Assembly: GCA_039026235.1 (NCBI GenBank)
Contig: JBCCMQ010000002.1
Span: 186,001-250,000, forward strand
From: JBCCMQ01 sp039026235
Lineage (GTDB): Bacteria > Pseudomonadota > Alphaproteobacteria > Rhodobacterales > Rhodobacteraceae
DNA: 64,000 bases
Direction of reading: 5' to 3'
The notes beneath the pieces were generated by a model that was given only the letters and a program-made list of their open reading frames with translations, was not told where the DNA came from and made no database searches. Below, one piece after another: positions 35,174-42,967 of this stretch (positions within the stretch are counted from its first letter, which is position 1; each line of letters begins with the position of its first letter). Made by a program: the position numbers and the translations under genes.

Positions 35174-38100
35174 ATGAACACAAATCTAGCGCCTGCACAG
35201 GTGGATTCCGACTACAAAGAAGTCGATGAATTTTCCTTCGATCATGCCCCCGACAAGGTCATCGCAAAACTGATTGCAACAGACCGCAAGCACTCCACTA
35301 ACAATCTTCCATCCGCGAAAGCAAAGGAACTTCTTTCGGTCTGGCAGGCCGAAGAGGATGACGAGAATGACTCCTTTGATTGGTGGGCGGAATACGACCG
35401 CCAGCTTGCCGACAAGAAAAATCAGGTGGTCATTCTGGGCGACATGGGCTCGCCCGAGATGCAGTCGGTCTTGACCTCTGAAATCACGACACTGAATGCG
35501 CCCACAACCAAGACGAAGGGTCATGAATGGAAGCTGGGCACCCGTATGGTAAATCAACTGATTTCAAAGTTCCTTTCACAGCACCCGGTGGAGGAAGAAA
35601 AAGACGGTAGAGCTTTTGCCTACGCCCGATCAGTGTCTGGCAAGGAAATGGACGGAGTTCAGTACGGTTACCGCAACCAAGATGCCATCGAAGCCGTCAC
35701 GGCATTCGTGGGCGATATTGACGGTACCGACAAGGCACGACGTATCGCCAACCGCATCCATGAATTGGGATATGCAGGTGTTGTCTACACGACGCATTCA
35801 CATCCCGAAAAGAAGACAGAACATGGCGACCGCTGTCGTTTCATCATTTTCCTCGACGAACCATTTCAAATCCCAAACGCGCAAGAGATCGATCCACCTC
35901 GCAAGGGTCAGAAGTCCAAGCGCCGGGTGATAACTGAGGAACGCCGCGAGGCAATAGCGGAATACCACGCCCGCTACGCGGGCATGTGCGCGAAGCTGGG
36001 GTTGGATGAGATCGACGCATCGGCAATGAACTTGCATCACATGCAATACACGCCCCGGCGGGCGTCCGAAGACGCCGAGTTTGAACATTACATCATCGCT
36101 GGTCGCGCTTTGCGGATCGAAGACATGCCGCTGGGCGACCCTTCCAAGTATCGCAAAGAAGTACAGGCCCCGTCAGGGGCCAACCTGTCGGCAAAGAAGT
36201 CTTCTGGTCGAGTGGTGTTATTCGACGGCTTTGAGATCGCACCTTGGTGGGAAGATGGTGGACGCTTCATAATGGGCGACCTCATCTTTGAGATGCTTGA
36301 TTGGGATGTGCGCGGCTACAATGGCGGGTGGACCGAAATCCAATGCCCCAATTGTGCGAACCACTCTGACCCGAACGACGACGCGGCGGCGTTCATCGAC
36401 GGCGATGACGGGTTCGGCTTCAACTGCTTTCATGACCACTGTGCAAATATCGGTACGTGGGAAATGTTCGTTCTGATCGATCAAGCGATTCAGGACGGTG
36501 AAATTGACCTGCCTGACGGTTTCGAAAGCCTGTCCCAACTCTTGTGCGACCCCTGCCTTTTCCCTGACAACGTTGACGGTGAAGAGTTGGAGTTTGACGC
36601 CGCTGACTACGGCGTGCGGGAAGAGATCGAAATTCAGTTCTTGGGGTCGCCCAAGAAGGTTCAAAAGGCATTCAACGCCGTCGCCCATAACGACCGGGCC
36701 GGTGATGACCACTATGCGGCGCTCTATGCCGGTGTGGCAAAGGCGGGGAACAAACACCCAGCAGTGGCCAAACTTGACGAGTTGATGACAGCGCACAAGC
36801 GTCATGACGCGAACAAGCGGAAAGCGTTGAACAAGCTTGGCAATGAGATGGTGAAGGCTGAACGTGAAGCTTGGAAGGCGCAAAAGAACGACACAAGCCG
36901 CCGTGAGGCGGAAGATGCGCTCGAACGATACGACCTTGCCAATCCGTCGATGGACCCCGCAGAACCGTTGGGAAGTGATATGAAATCTTCTCTCGCGACC
37001 CTTCGCAATCGCTATGCGGTCTGCGATTTAAACGGAAAATTCAGGGTGGTGCGCCGCCCTGACATGTCTGCGTTTAATTCGGCCCTGAATTCGACCGTCA
37101 TCATCTACGGCAGACAAGACTTTGAAGACCTACACATGAACCGAAAAGTAAAGTCTGGGGATAGCTGGGTAAATCCTGCGGAAACGTTTTTGGAGTGCGA
37201 GAAGCGGAAAAGCGGTCTGGTGTTTGCGCCGCCGCCACTGATGCCGGGTGAAAATGACTTCAACATGTACCTTGGACGGAAGTTAGAGCCGGTCACCGGT
37301 TCATGGGACACTATTCATTGGTTCATTCGTCACATCGTTTGCGACGGCTGCCCCGACAAGTACGCATGGCTTCTGTTGTGGATGGCGGATTTGGTTCAGA
37401 ACCCCGGTCGGAAACCGGGGACCGCTATTGTTGGCGTTGGCAACGGGGGTGTGGGTAAGGGCACCTTTGGCAAGATTTTGATGAAACTGACGGCCCCGCA
37501 CTGCAAGGAACTTGAAAACGAAGAACACGTGACTGGTCGTTTTGCCGGGGAACACTTGAGCAAGTGTATTTTGACCGTCGTCAATGAGGCTGTATTCGGT
37601 CTGAGCCCAAAGGTTTCTTCGAAACTCAAGGCTTTGGTAGACAGTAAAACAATTCAGGCCGAGACCAAAGGCATGAATGTTGAAACCGTACCAAGCTATA
37701 CGCGTTTTTACTTTGACTCGAATGACGCGGTGCCGGTCCTGATTGAAGGCAACAACTCGGAACGACGGTACTTCGTTATCCGGTTCAGCGACGCCAAGAT
37801 GGGAGATCAGGATTACTTCAAGAAGCTGCATCAGGTCATTGAAGGCGAAGAGATGGCGGCTTTCCTTGATCACCTGTTGCAGTACGAACCCGCGTCAGCG
37901 GGCATGTCTTGGAATGATGTGCGCACTGGCCCCGAGACACCCGAACGCAATGTGATGGGGTGGCATTCCATGCCTGCAACGTTGCGACGACTGAAAGAGG
38001 TTCTTGGAGACGGCGAAGTGACCTTGCGCTTGGAAAACACGGTCGAGACCTTTGTAACGGTTGACGGCAGACTCCGTGTCCCCATCACCGCCTTCCGCGA

Positions 38101-38329
38101 CCACATTGGGTCCCTTGGAAAGGGGCGTGCCGAAGACCGTGATGTTCCAGCGATGTTCGAACGCCTCTTCCCCGAACTGGCATTGATCGAAGGCCGGGGA
38201 CGGGTTGGGGACGATGCCAACGGTCGTTACTGGGAATTCCCCCGTGAAGCGTTAGGTGTCGTTCACGACGATAGCACGGCAACCGCCGAAGACGCATCAG
38301 AAGACCCACTTGCCGTTGGTGAAGACTGA
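35174..38329 (+). CDS. Replication protein: AEP-type primase, zinc finger and SF3 helicase (DUF5906)
   Basis: A 1051-residue multidomain replication protein. An N-terminal primase-polymerase-like domain shows AFVGDIDG (metal Asp pair), VVYTTHSHPEK and DRCRFIIFLDEP. A zinc-binding region follows (CPNCANHSDPND...NCFHDHC). A C-terminal superfamily 3 helicase has Walker A VGNGGVGKGTFGK, Walker B CILTVVNEA and the B'/C motifs ending FDSNDAVPVLIEGNNSERRYFVIRF. Phage P4 alpha and related satellite or plasmid proteins have this build and start replication at nearby iterons, which fits the repeats directly downstream. ATG 35174 is used; TTG 35168 is in frame. Confidence 0.88.
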   Translation: MNTNLAPAQVDSDYKEVDEFSFDHAPDKVIAKLIATDRKHSTNNLPSAKAKELLSVWQAEEDDENDSFDWWAEYDRQLADKKNQVVILGDMGSPEMQSVLTSEITTLNAPTTKTKGHEWKLGTRMVNQLISKFLSQHPVEEEKDGRAFAYARSVSGKEMDGVQYGYRNQDAIEAVTAFVGDIDGTDKARRIANRIHELGYAGVVYTTHSHPEKKTEHGDRCRFIIFLDEPFQIPNAQEIDPPRKGQKSKRRVITEERREAIAEYHARYAGMCAKLGLDEIDASAMNLHHMQYTPRRASEDAEFEHYIIAGRALRIEDMPLGDPSKYRKEVQAPSGANLSAKKSSGRVVLFDGFEIAPWWEDGGRFIMGDLIFEMLDWDVRGYNGGWTEIQCPNCANHSDPNDDAAAFIDGDDGFGFNCFHDHCANIGTWEMFVLIDQAIQDGEIDLPDGFESLSQLLCDPCLFPDNVDGEELEFDAADYGVREEIEIQFLGSPKKVQKAFNAVAHNDRAGDDHYAALYAGVAKAGNKHPAVAKLDELMTAHKRHDANKRKALNKLGNEMVKAEREAWKAQKNDTSRREAEDALERYDLANPSMDPAEPLGSDMKSSLATLRNRYAVCDLNGKFRVVRRPDMSAFNSALNSTVIIYGRQDFEDLHMNRKVKSGDSWVNPAETFLECEKRKSGLVFAPPPLMPGENDFNMYLGRKLEPVTGSWDTIHWFIRHIVCDGCPDKYAWLLLWMADLVQNPGRKPGTAIVGVGNGGVGKGTFGKILMKLTAPHCKELENEEHVTGRFAGEHLSKCILTVVNEAVFGLSPKVSSKLKALVDSKTIQAETKGMNVETVPSYTRFYFDSNDAVPVLIEGNNSERRYFVIRFSDAKMGDQDYFKKLHQVIEGEEMAAFLDHLLQYEPASAGMSWNDVRTGPETPERNVMGWHSMPATLRRLKEVLGDGEVTLRLENTVETFVTVDGRLRVPITAFRDHIGSLGKGRAEDRDVPAMFERLFPELALIEGRGRVGDDANGRYWEFPREALGVVHDDSTATAEDASEDPLAVGED
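35969..35983. repeat. In-gene hairpin GCCCGC-TAC-GCGGGC
   Basis: A perfect six-base-arm palindrome inside the primase gene, encoding ARYAGM. It is related to the GTCA-loop hairpins of the element but has a three-base loop. Confidence 0.6.
36166..36181. repeat. In-gene hairpin with GTCA loop
   Basis: GGCCCC-GTCA-GGGGCC, a perfect six-base-arm palindrome inside the primase gene, with the same loop as the intergenic copies near 34.2 kb. It encodes APSGA. Confidence 0.75.
37889..37902. repeat. In-gene hairpin with GTCA loop
   Basis: CCCGC-GTCA-GCGGG, identical over 14 bases to the copy at 34170-34183 but inside the primase gene, where it encodes PASAG in frame. Confidence 0.8.
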
Positions 38330-38355
38330 GGGGGGCATTCTTGAGCTCTTCTTCA

Positions 38356-38607
38356 ACCTCCAAACCTCCAAGCAACCTCCAAACACTCGGAGGTGGATTC
38401 GGTCAATAAAATAAGGGCTTTTTGCACCAACCTCCAAACCTCCAACCATTTTCTATGTTGAAAATAATCTCAAAGGCACACACACTAAGCACTGTGTGTG
38501 TGTGTCGCCCAAAGAACAAGGAACCCCCCGTTTTTCTTGGAGGTTTGGAGGTTGGGCGGGAAACCCCAACAAAATAAGGGCGAAAACGCCTCCAAGCGTT
38601 TGGAGGT
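38356..38607. other. Putative replication origin: inverted clusters of ACCTCCAA iterons
   Basis: ACCTCCAA occurs at 38356, 38364, 38375, 38430 and 38438 on the + strand. Its complement TTGGAGGT occurs at 38537, 38545 and 38600, with a partial CCTCCAA at 38589 pairing with the last. Two AAAATAAGGGC repeats (near 38408 and 38570) and a CACACACAC / TGTGTGTGTG inverted repeat (38477-38507) lie in between. The array begins 27 bases after the primase-helicase stop. Iterons in opposite orientation beside an SF3 helicase gene are the usual form of P4-like origins. About 310 bases here hold no gene. Confidence 0.7.
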
Positions 38608-38641
38608 CTGCGTGCTTGCCAGCGATGGACAAATCATCCGA

Positions 38642-39211
38642 TCAAATTGACAGGCCCATCATTCCAACAACTCCCCACGTCATGCACGACGTTGGTGCAC
38701 CCGTATCCCGTTCACAGAATTCAAGTTCATCAAGCAACGCCGCATCAAAGTCGGGGAGTTCAACCCGGAATTCCGCTTCACTCAACGGGTCAATCCAAAT
38801 TGAAGTTTCGGCGGTGAATTCTTGTTCCGTCCCTTCGTCGTCAAATATGCTCACTGCGACTTCAACCCAAGTCGTCACGTGGTCCGCTGTCCGGTTCTCA
38901 AGCACGCCTTCCCAGTCAACGGAAGAGCGATTGGCTCGGGGTCCGGCGCGACCCGTCGCATGATCGTTGTGAAAGAGCCGTCGTTGAAAAGCAATTGTGC
39001 AAGTCTCACGAATGGCTTCATCTGAAAGAAGGCCGCTGCTTGAATAATCAATGCAGTTCTCAACGCCTCGCACAGTACCCATGTGAAGCGCTTCGTTGAT
39101 CGCACGCTCCAGTGGCTCAAATCCGGTGACCAAAGCAACAACGATGCAACTGAGTACCCCGATTAAGAAATTCTTCACACCACATGTCCCATCAATTGAA
39201 AGCTTGAACAT
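38642..39211 (-). CDS. Membrane-anchored hypothetical protein
   Basis: A 189-residue protein with one N-terminal membrane segment (FLIGVLSCIVVALVTGF, residues about 15-31) and a predicted extracytoplasmic domain with four or five cysteines (ENCIDY, ETCTIAF, ELEFCERDTGAPTSCMTW) that could form disulfides. Acidic residues are common in the C-terminal half. No family is recognised. It is the only minus-strand gene in this part of the element and may be a surface or exclusion factor; that is a guess. Confidence 0.6.
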   Translation of the reverse strand: MFKLSIDGTCGVKNFLIGVLSCIVVALVTGFEPLERAINEALHMGTVRGVENCIDYSSSGLLSDEAIRETCTIAFQRRLFHNDHATGRAGPRANRSSVDWEGVLENRTADHVTTWVEVAVSIFDDEGTEQEFTAETSIWIDPLSEAEFRVELPDFDAALLDELEFCERDTGAPTSCMTWGVVGMMGLSI

Positions 39212-39552
39212 CAACCATGCCGATTATGAAACAAGTCTTGTTGGCGAACGGCAAGCTATTCTTGTTGGGAGAACCATCAGTTCGGCTGCGGCTTGCTGTT
39301 GAGCGACAAAGAAAAAGATTTCTTATCAATATTTGGCGCTAGAACGGTGTTTTTCCCAATCGTCCTGCAGGACAGCAGGTACAAGATGTTGTGCTAAAAG
39401 GCCCGCTGACGCGGGTTCACGTTGACCCTTTAAGAACGGCAAAGAACCACACTGTTTCCGCCTAAGCCATTGATTCCAATTCTCGAATCAGCATTCAAGT
39501 GATAAATTTTGGCGTAACGGTCGATGCGCCAATCTATAGGAGGGATGGAAAA
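39212..39552. other. Gene-free region upstream of the serine recombinase
   Basis: About 340 bases without a supported gene. It contains a CCTGCAGG palindrome near 39364 and the GTCA-family hairpin CCCGC-TGAC-GCGGG at 39402-39415 (the complement orientation). If the downstream recombinase is a resolvase its res site could lie here, but no clear set of inverted 12-mers was found by eye. Confidence 0.4.
39402..39415. repeat. Hairpin with TGAC loop (reverse of the GTCA form)
   Basis: CCCGC-TGAC-GCGGG is the exact reverse complement of the 14-mer at 34170 and 37889. Confidence 0.8.
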
Positions 39553-40242
39553 ATGAAGGTTATTGCTTACATTCGCGTCTCTACGCAGCGACAAGGCCAA
39601 TCGGGCCTTGGTATCGAAGCACAAAAGGCAGAGATTGCAGCTTTCGCTCAAGCCAATGATGCAGTGATTGAAGCCGAGTATATCGAAATCGAAAGTGGGG
39701 GTAGGAATGACCGCCCCGAACTCGCCAAGGCCCTCAAACATGCGCGCGTGACTGGCAGTCGCTTGGTGATTGCCCGCCTCAATCGACTGTCGCGCAATGC
39801 CGCCTTTCTGTTGGCGCTCAAGGATAGCGGCGTGGACTTCGTTGCAGCCGATATGCCGAACGCAAACACCATGACCATCGGCGTGATGGCCTTGGTCGCA
39901 CAGGAAGAAAGAGAGGCCATATCGCGCAACACCAAGGCCGCGTTGGCGGCTGCGAAGGCACGCGGTCAGAAGCTAGGAAACCCCAATGGTGCAAGGGCTT
40001 TGCGCCTTGCCAACAAGGGCAATGTAGCCTCAAGGGTCGCAATGACAGAGCGGGCTAACGCCCGCGCCGCTGATCTATCAGACGTGCTTGATCACATCGC
40101 ATCGAAGGGTCACGCTACCCTTGCCGCACAGGCAAAGGAACTCAATCGCAGGGGGATAAAGACGGCCAACGGTGGGCGCTGGCATCCTGCCACCGTGAGC
40201 AACCTGCGCAAGAGAATAGAGACACTACAAAGCGCGTGCTGA
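39553..40242 (+). CDS. Serine recombinase (resolvase/invertase family)
   Basis: A 229-residue small serine recombinase. The N-terminus MKVIAYIRVSTQRQGQSGLGIEAQKAEI holds the catalytic serine in Y-I-R-V-S-T. SRLVIARLNRLSRNAAFLLAL carries the arginines of the active site, and TIGVMALVAQEEREAISRNTKAAL is the long E helix. The C-terminus has a helix-turn-helix-like ending with ELNRRGIKTANGGRWHPATVSNLRKR. ATG 39553 follows GGAGGG and is preferred to 39499. In this element it may resolve dimers or invert a segment. It contains a hairpin of the element family near its 3' part. Confidence 0.92.
   Translation: MKVIAYIRVSTQRQGQSGLGIEAQKAEIAAFAQANDAVIEAEYIEIESGGRNDRPELAKALKHARVTGSRLVIARLNRLSRNAAFLLALKDSGVDFVAADMPNANTMTIGVMALVAQEEREAISRNTKAALAAAKARGQKLGNPNGARALRLANKGNVASRVAMTERANARAADLSDVLDHIASKGHATLAAQAKELNRRGIKTANGGRWHPATVSNLRKRIETLQSAC
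40050..40065. repeat. In-gene hairpin GCGGGC-TAAC-GCCCGC
   Basis: A perfect six-base-arm palindrome with a TAAC loop inside the serine recombinase gene, encoding RANAR. It is related in form to the GTCA-loop hairpins. Confidence 0.55.
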
Positions 40243-40314
40243 CGCACGCTGCAACTATCGATCAGGCGTGCTATTCAACACCCCGGCACCCCTTCACATC
40301 ATCGAACTGATACT

Positions 40315-40328
40315 CCCGCTGACGCGGG
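40315..40328. repeat. Hairpin with TGAC loop
   Basis: CCCGC-TGAC-GCGGG, identical to 39402-39415. Confidence 0.8.
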
Positions 40329-40419
40329 TAACAAACCATCTCTCAATTTTGACAAGCCCACCCGGCTGACCGCGCTCGCAGGCCCGCGAAGCGTGGGTAA
40401 AGTGGAAGTGTTGTAAATG

Positions 40420-40433
40420 CCCGCGATAGCGGG
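40420..40433. repeat. Hairpin CCCGC-GATA-GCGGG
   Basis: Same arms as the GTCA-loop palindromes with a GATA loop; intergenic. Confidence 0.6.
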
Positions 40434-40824
40434 CGAAGCCCTAACTTCTTATGGTACCCACATTTTGTGTCTGATGGTACCATTTGGGGTATACCCTGTG
40501 CCTCAGCCGAGGCGCGCAGTAGCTATACGCACCCCAGAAAATCGGAATTCTAAGCCATAGCTCGGACCCAGACTCCGAACTTAGCCAAATCGCAAGAAGA
40601 CTTAGCCATGGGTCCCAAGAAGCAGCGGCCAAAGTGGGAATGTGAGAAATGCGAATTCTTAATTTGGCACTTTGAAGCCAAATGTTAGCCACATGAGAAA
40701 TTATTTAGGGCTTTGTCAATTACGACCGTTCGACCGCACACATTAGGTCACGACTTTAAGCTGTGATATTATTCACCTGTTCGATTTTTTCCAAGCGTCG
40801 AACATCGTGTGATGTGGGAGCATC

Positions 40825-40856
40825 GTTGGTGGCGGGCCCCTCTTGCCGCCGCCAAC
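40825..40856. other. Strong stem-loop upstream of the 40934 gene
   Basis: GTTGGTGGCGG (40825-40835) pairs with CCGCCGCCAAC (40846-40856) with a single G-T pair and a ten-base loop. No U-tract follows, so it is more likely a structured 5' leader than a terminator. Confidence 0.4.
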
Positions 40857-40933
40857 ACCCAATCACACCCCCGATAGCTCCCCGAAGATTTTAAGAGGCC
40901 CACACGCAATGCAAATCAAAGAGGCAAATTCAA

Positions 40934-41236
40934 ATGGCAGAACGATCAAGTGCCGTCGTCACGGGTAACGGCGACTACCAACTCTCCCCTCAAATTCAGA
41001 ACGGCCAGTATTGTTGCGCTGCGTCTGGTACCTTCGATGGCGCTACAATCGAGTTTTACATCAATGTGTCTCCGGCGACCGAAGCCCCTCTCGGTCTTAC
41101 TTACACCGCCGCCGGAACCGACATTATTTGGCTGCCGCGCTGCCAAGGTTTCGTCCGAGTGACGGGTGCTGGGCCAAACACGGACGTCGGAGTGAGCGTG
41201 AGCGAGCTAAGTAGCCAACACCACCGCTTCAACTGA
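40934..41236 (+). CDS. Small beta-rich phage-like protein
   Basis: A 100-residue protein (ATG 40934 behind AGAGG) with a pattern of short strands and glycine turns: GNGDYQLSPQIQNGQYCCAASGTFDGATIEFYINVSPATEAPLGLTYTAAG. The order G-x-Y-x-L ... G-x-Y-x-x-x-x-G-T-F-x-G-A-T-I-x-F recalls small tail- or head-decoration proteins of tailed phages, where a one-domain beta sandwich is common. That is a family-style resemblance, not a firm match. The next gene begins 29 bases downstream. Confidence 0.55.
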   Translation: MAERSSAVVTGNGDYQLSPQIQNGQYCCAASGTFDGATIEFYINVSPATEAPLGLTYTAAGTDIIWLPRCQGFVRVTGAGPNTDVGVSVSELSSQHHRFN

Positions 41237-41265
41237 ACAGAGATTTCAAGGTCATTGCTTATAAA

Positions 41266-41481
41266 ATGGCATTCTCCCGATCCCCAGTCTACGACACTGT
41301 CCGGACCCCATATTGGTCGTTCGCGCCTGTCATCCCAAACAATGGCAGTTACCTGAGTCACACATGGATTTTCGGCGTCGATCCCGGAACTCCGCCCGCA
41401 CCACCACCACCACCGCCGCCCTCACCGCGTCCATTTCACGGCTTCAACTCATCGATGTTCAATGCGTCAACGTTCGGATGA
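41266..41481 (+). CDS. Small proline-rich hypothetical protein
   Basis: A 71-residue protein with a central run of proline (GTPPAPPPPPPPSPRPF) and an aromatic, Ser/Asn-rich remainder ending FNSSMFNASTFG. Such short Pro-rich proteins occur beside phage structural genes. AAGG lies about 13 bases upstream, a weak ribosome site. No family is recognised; expression is uncertain. Confidence 0.45.
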   Translation: MAFSRSPVYDTVRTPYWSFAPVIPNNGSYLSHTWIFGVDPGTPPAPPPPPPPSPRPFHGFNSSMFNASTFG

Positions 41482-41575
41482 ACTGCGCAAGAAGTTCATC
41501 TCAGCATACGGGTTGAATATGTGTTTCCCATAGATGGTAAGGAGCGACCGGGAGGGTGGCCGCTCCCTACATTTG

Positions 41576-41761
41576 TTAGCGCGGCGTGCAAGTCATGCCG
41601 TTGCGCCGCGCGTTCGAAACGCAGTCAGATTTGCTGACGTAGCCTTCCGAAGAAGCGCCGACGATCCGCCCGTTCGAAGCAGTGCGCCGCCAACGCCAGT
41701 GTGTAGCAGCGTCTTTGTAGATTTCCCAAGTGTCGCCACCGGCGATGCAGGTTTCAGCCAT
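41576..41761 (-). CDS. DUF1508 family small protein
   Basis: A 61-residue protein whose core TWEIYKDAATHWRWRRTASNGRIVGASSEGYVSKSDCVSNA follows the DUF1508 (YegP-like) pattern F-x-I-Y-K-D-x-x-x-x-W-R-W-R-x-x-x-x-N-G-R-I-I-x-x-S-x-E-G-Y-x-x-K. The function of this fold is unknown. It is divergent from the XRE regulator, and the 105-base gap holds a palindromic site and a promoter for the other strand. Confidence 0.82.
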   Translation of the reverse strand: MAETCIAGGDTWEIYKDAATHWRWRRTASNGRIVGASSEGYVSKSDCVSNARRNGMTCTPR

Positions 41762-41790
41762 TTTAGCCTCATACAGTTGCTATAAAAAGG

Positions 41791-41835
41791 TGTAGCTATC
41801 ACTACACTTGCGACTGGTATCACGATCACTATACT
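41791..41835 (+). promoter_or_regulatory. XRE promoter with palindromic operator
   Basis: TTGCGA (41808-41813) and TATACT (41830-41835) are separated by 16 bases and lie 31 bases before the XRE start codon. TGTAG-N6-CTACA (41791-41806) abuts the -35 box and is a likely operator for the XRE protein, which would be autoregulation. Confidence 0.5.
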
Positions 41836-41866
41836 TTGGTCAAGCGGTGGGGAGATAAGGAACCAG

Positions 41867-42196
41867 ATGTCCGAAAAATTCGGTGAGAAGCTGCGACGGG
41901 TGCGCACCAGCCGGAACAAGACGCTTGAGGAACTTGCCAACGGAATTGGTAGTTCGAAGGCTTATGTTTGGCAGCTTGAAAACAAGAAGAACGCGAAACC
42001 GTCGGCAGAGCTATTGCTCAAGATCGCAAATTTCCTTGGGGAGTCCCCTGATTTCTTCTTGGACGATTACGCCGAAGAGCGCACCGAAGGGCAACTCGAA
42101 GACGCGTTTTTCCGAAAGTTCAAGAAGCTCTCAAACGAAGACAAGCGCTACATCGATAAGATCGTTTCTGGTCTCGATGGCAAAGACGAGAACTGA
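41867..42196 (+). CDS. XRE family helix-turn-helix regulator
   Basis: A 109-residue Cro/CI-type regulator: KFGEKLRRVRTSRNKTLEELANGIGSSKAYVWQLENKKNAKPSAELLLKIANFLG is a complete HTH_3 domain, with the DNA-recognition helix around SSKAYVWQLE. The C-terminal 45 residues are charged (DDYAEERTEGQLEDAFFRKFKKLSNEDKRYIDKIV) and probably dimerise. Start ATG 41867 follows AAGGAA. It overlaps the ImmA peptidase gene by 20 bases, the usual pairing in which the peptidase cleaves the repressor. Confidence 0.93.
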   Translation: MSEKFGEKLRRVRTSRNKTLEELANGIGSSKAYVWQLENKKNAKPSAELLLKIANFLGESPDFFLDDYAEERTEGQLEDAFFRKFKKLSNEDKRYIDKIVSGLDGKDEN

Positions 42197-42965
42197 CCCT
42201 AAACGCGAGGCGATCCGGCTTACCAAACTCTGGCAAGAGTTCGGCCCCAACACCTATCCGCTGGACCTAGACACCTTGGTCCATGGGGCAATCCTCACCA
42301 GCGATTTTTCTGATCAGTTGGTGATAGATAGACAGCGCTTCGATAGCTTCGAGGGCTCATTGGTCCGGACCAAAGGCACACGTAAGTGGACCGTGCTGCT
42401 AAACACCCAAGTGCGGAACATGCGGCGGCGGCGATTCACCTTTGCCCATGAGCTGGGACATTTCATGTGCCATCGGGAACTACGAGAGAAATTCGAGGAT
42501 AGCGAAGACTCGTTGAACGACTTCCGCGACGAAATTGAAACCGAAGCTAACGTCTTTGCATCTTGGTTGCTAATGCCCGCCAACTTGCTCCGAGGTGAGT
42601 TTCACGACGCTGTTTGGGAGACGGCCACGTTACAGTCTATCGCCGACAGGTTCGAATGCTCCATGCAGGCAAGCGCTCTACGGCACGTTCAACTGAGCTC
42701 GAAGCCCATTGCGTTTGTCGTGTCTCGCGATGGCATGATCATTTGGGCGACCAAAAGCAATAGCGCTCCATTCATGACAAGCTATGTATTCGGCGATGAA
42801 TTGCCATCCGGCTCCCATGCCGAACAGTGTTTTCGAAATGGCGACGAAGGGTTTGAGCGACAGCCAGTGGGACCTGTTTGGAATGAGACGCGGCACGCCT
42901 TTGAGAGCCAGTATTTTGATCATTCTGGGCAAGGCTATCAGTATACCTGCGTCGAATTCCGATAA
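42177..42965 (+). CDS. ImmA/IrrE family zinc metallopeptidase
   Basis: A 262-residue protein with the zinc motif FTFAHELGHFMCH (H91-E92-x-x-H95) and the distal EIETEANVFASWLLMP, the E-x-x-A-N-x-F-A-x-x-L-L-M-P hallmark of ImmA/IrrE peptidases. These cleave partner XRE repressors, for example to induce ICEBs1. ATG 42177 lies within the end of the XRE gene; the frame is open from 41883 only by chance. The C-terminal ~100 residues (PIAFVVSRDGMIIWATKS...) may form a sensor domain. Confidence 0.92.
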   Translation: MAKTRTDPKREAIRLTKLWQEFGPNTYPLDLDTLVHGAILTSDFSDQLVIDRQRFDSFEGSLVRTKGTRKWTVLLNTQVRNMRRRRFTFAHELGHFMCHRELREKFEDSEDSLNDFRDEIETEANVFASWLLMPANLLRGEFHDAVWETATLQSIADRFECSMQASALRHVQLSSKPIAFVVSRDGMIIWATKSNSAPFMTSYVFGDELPSGSHAEQCFRNGDEGFERQPVGPVWNETRHAFESQYFDHSGQGYQYTCVEFR

Positions 42966-42967
42966 TC

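Larger units (their letters stand above)
40243..40933. other. Gene-free region with several palindromes
   Basis: About 690 bases without a supported gene. It contains hairpins CCCGC-TGAC-GCGGG (40315-40328) and CCCGC-GATA-GCGGG (40420-40433), and paired ATGGTACC sites near 40450 and 40471. TTAGCCA is repeated at 40581, 40602 and 40685. A strong stem GTTGGTGGCGG / CCGCCGCCAAC lies at 40825-40856. It may hold control sites or a non-coding RNA for the gene at 40934. A 26-codon frame with a CxxC (40608-40688) was seen but not called. Confidence 0.4.

Noticed and set aside
38356..38607. CRISPR-like array
   Set aside because: The repeated units are 8 bp, irregularly spaced and in both orientations; this is an iteron pattern, not CRISPR.
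40608..40688. 26-codon frame with a WECEKC motif
   Set aside because: It has no ribosome site and lies among TTAGCCA repeats; too short to support without conservation.
40441..40692. 83-residue minus-strand frame in the gap after the serine recombinase
   Set aside because: Trp/Ser-rich, no ribosome site, overlaps repeated TTAGCCA and ATGGTACC sites.
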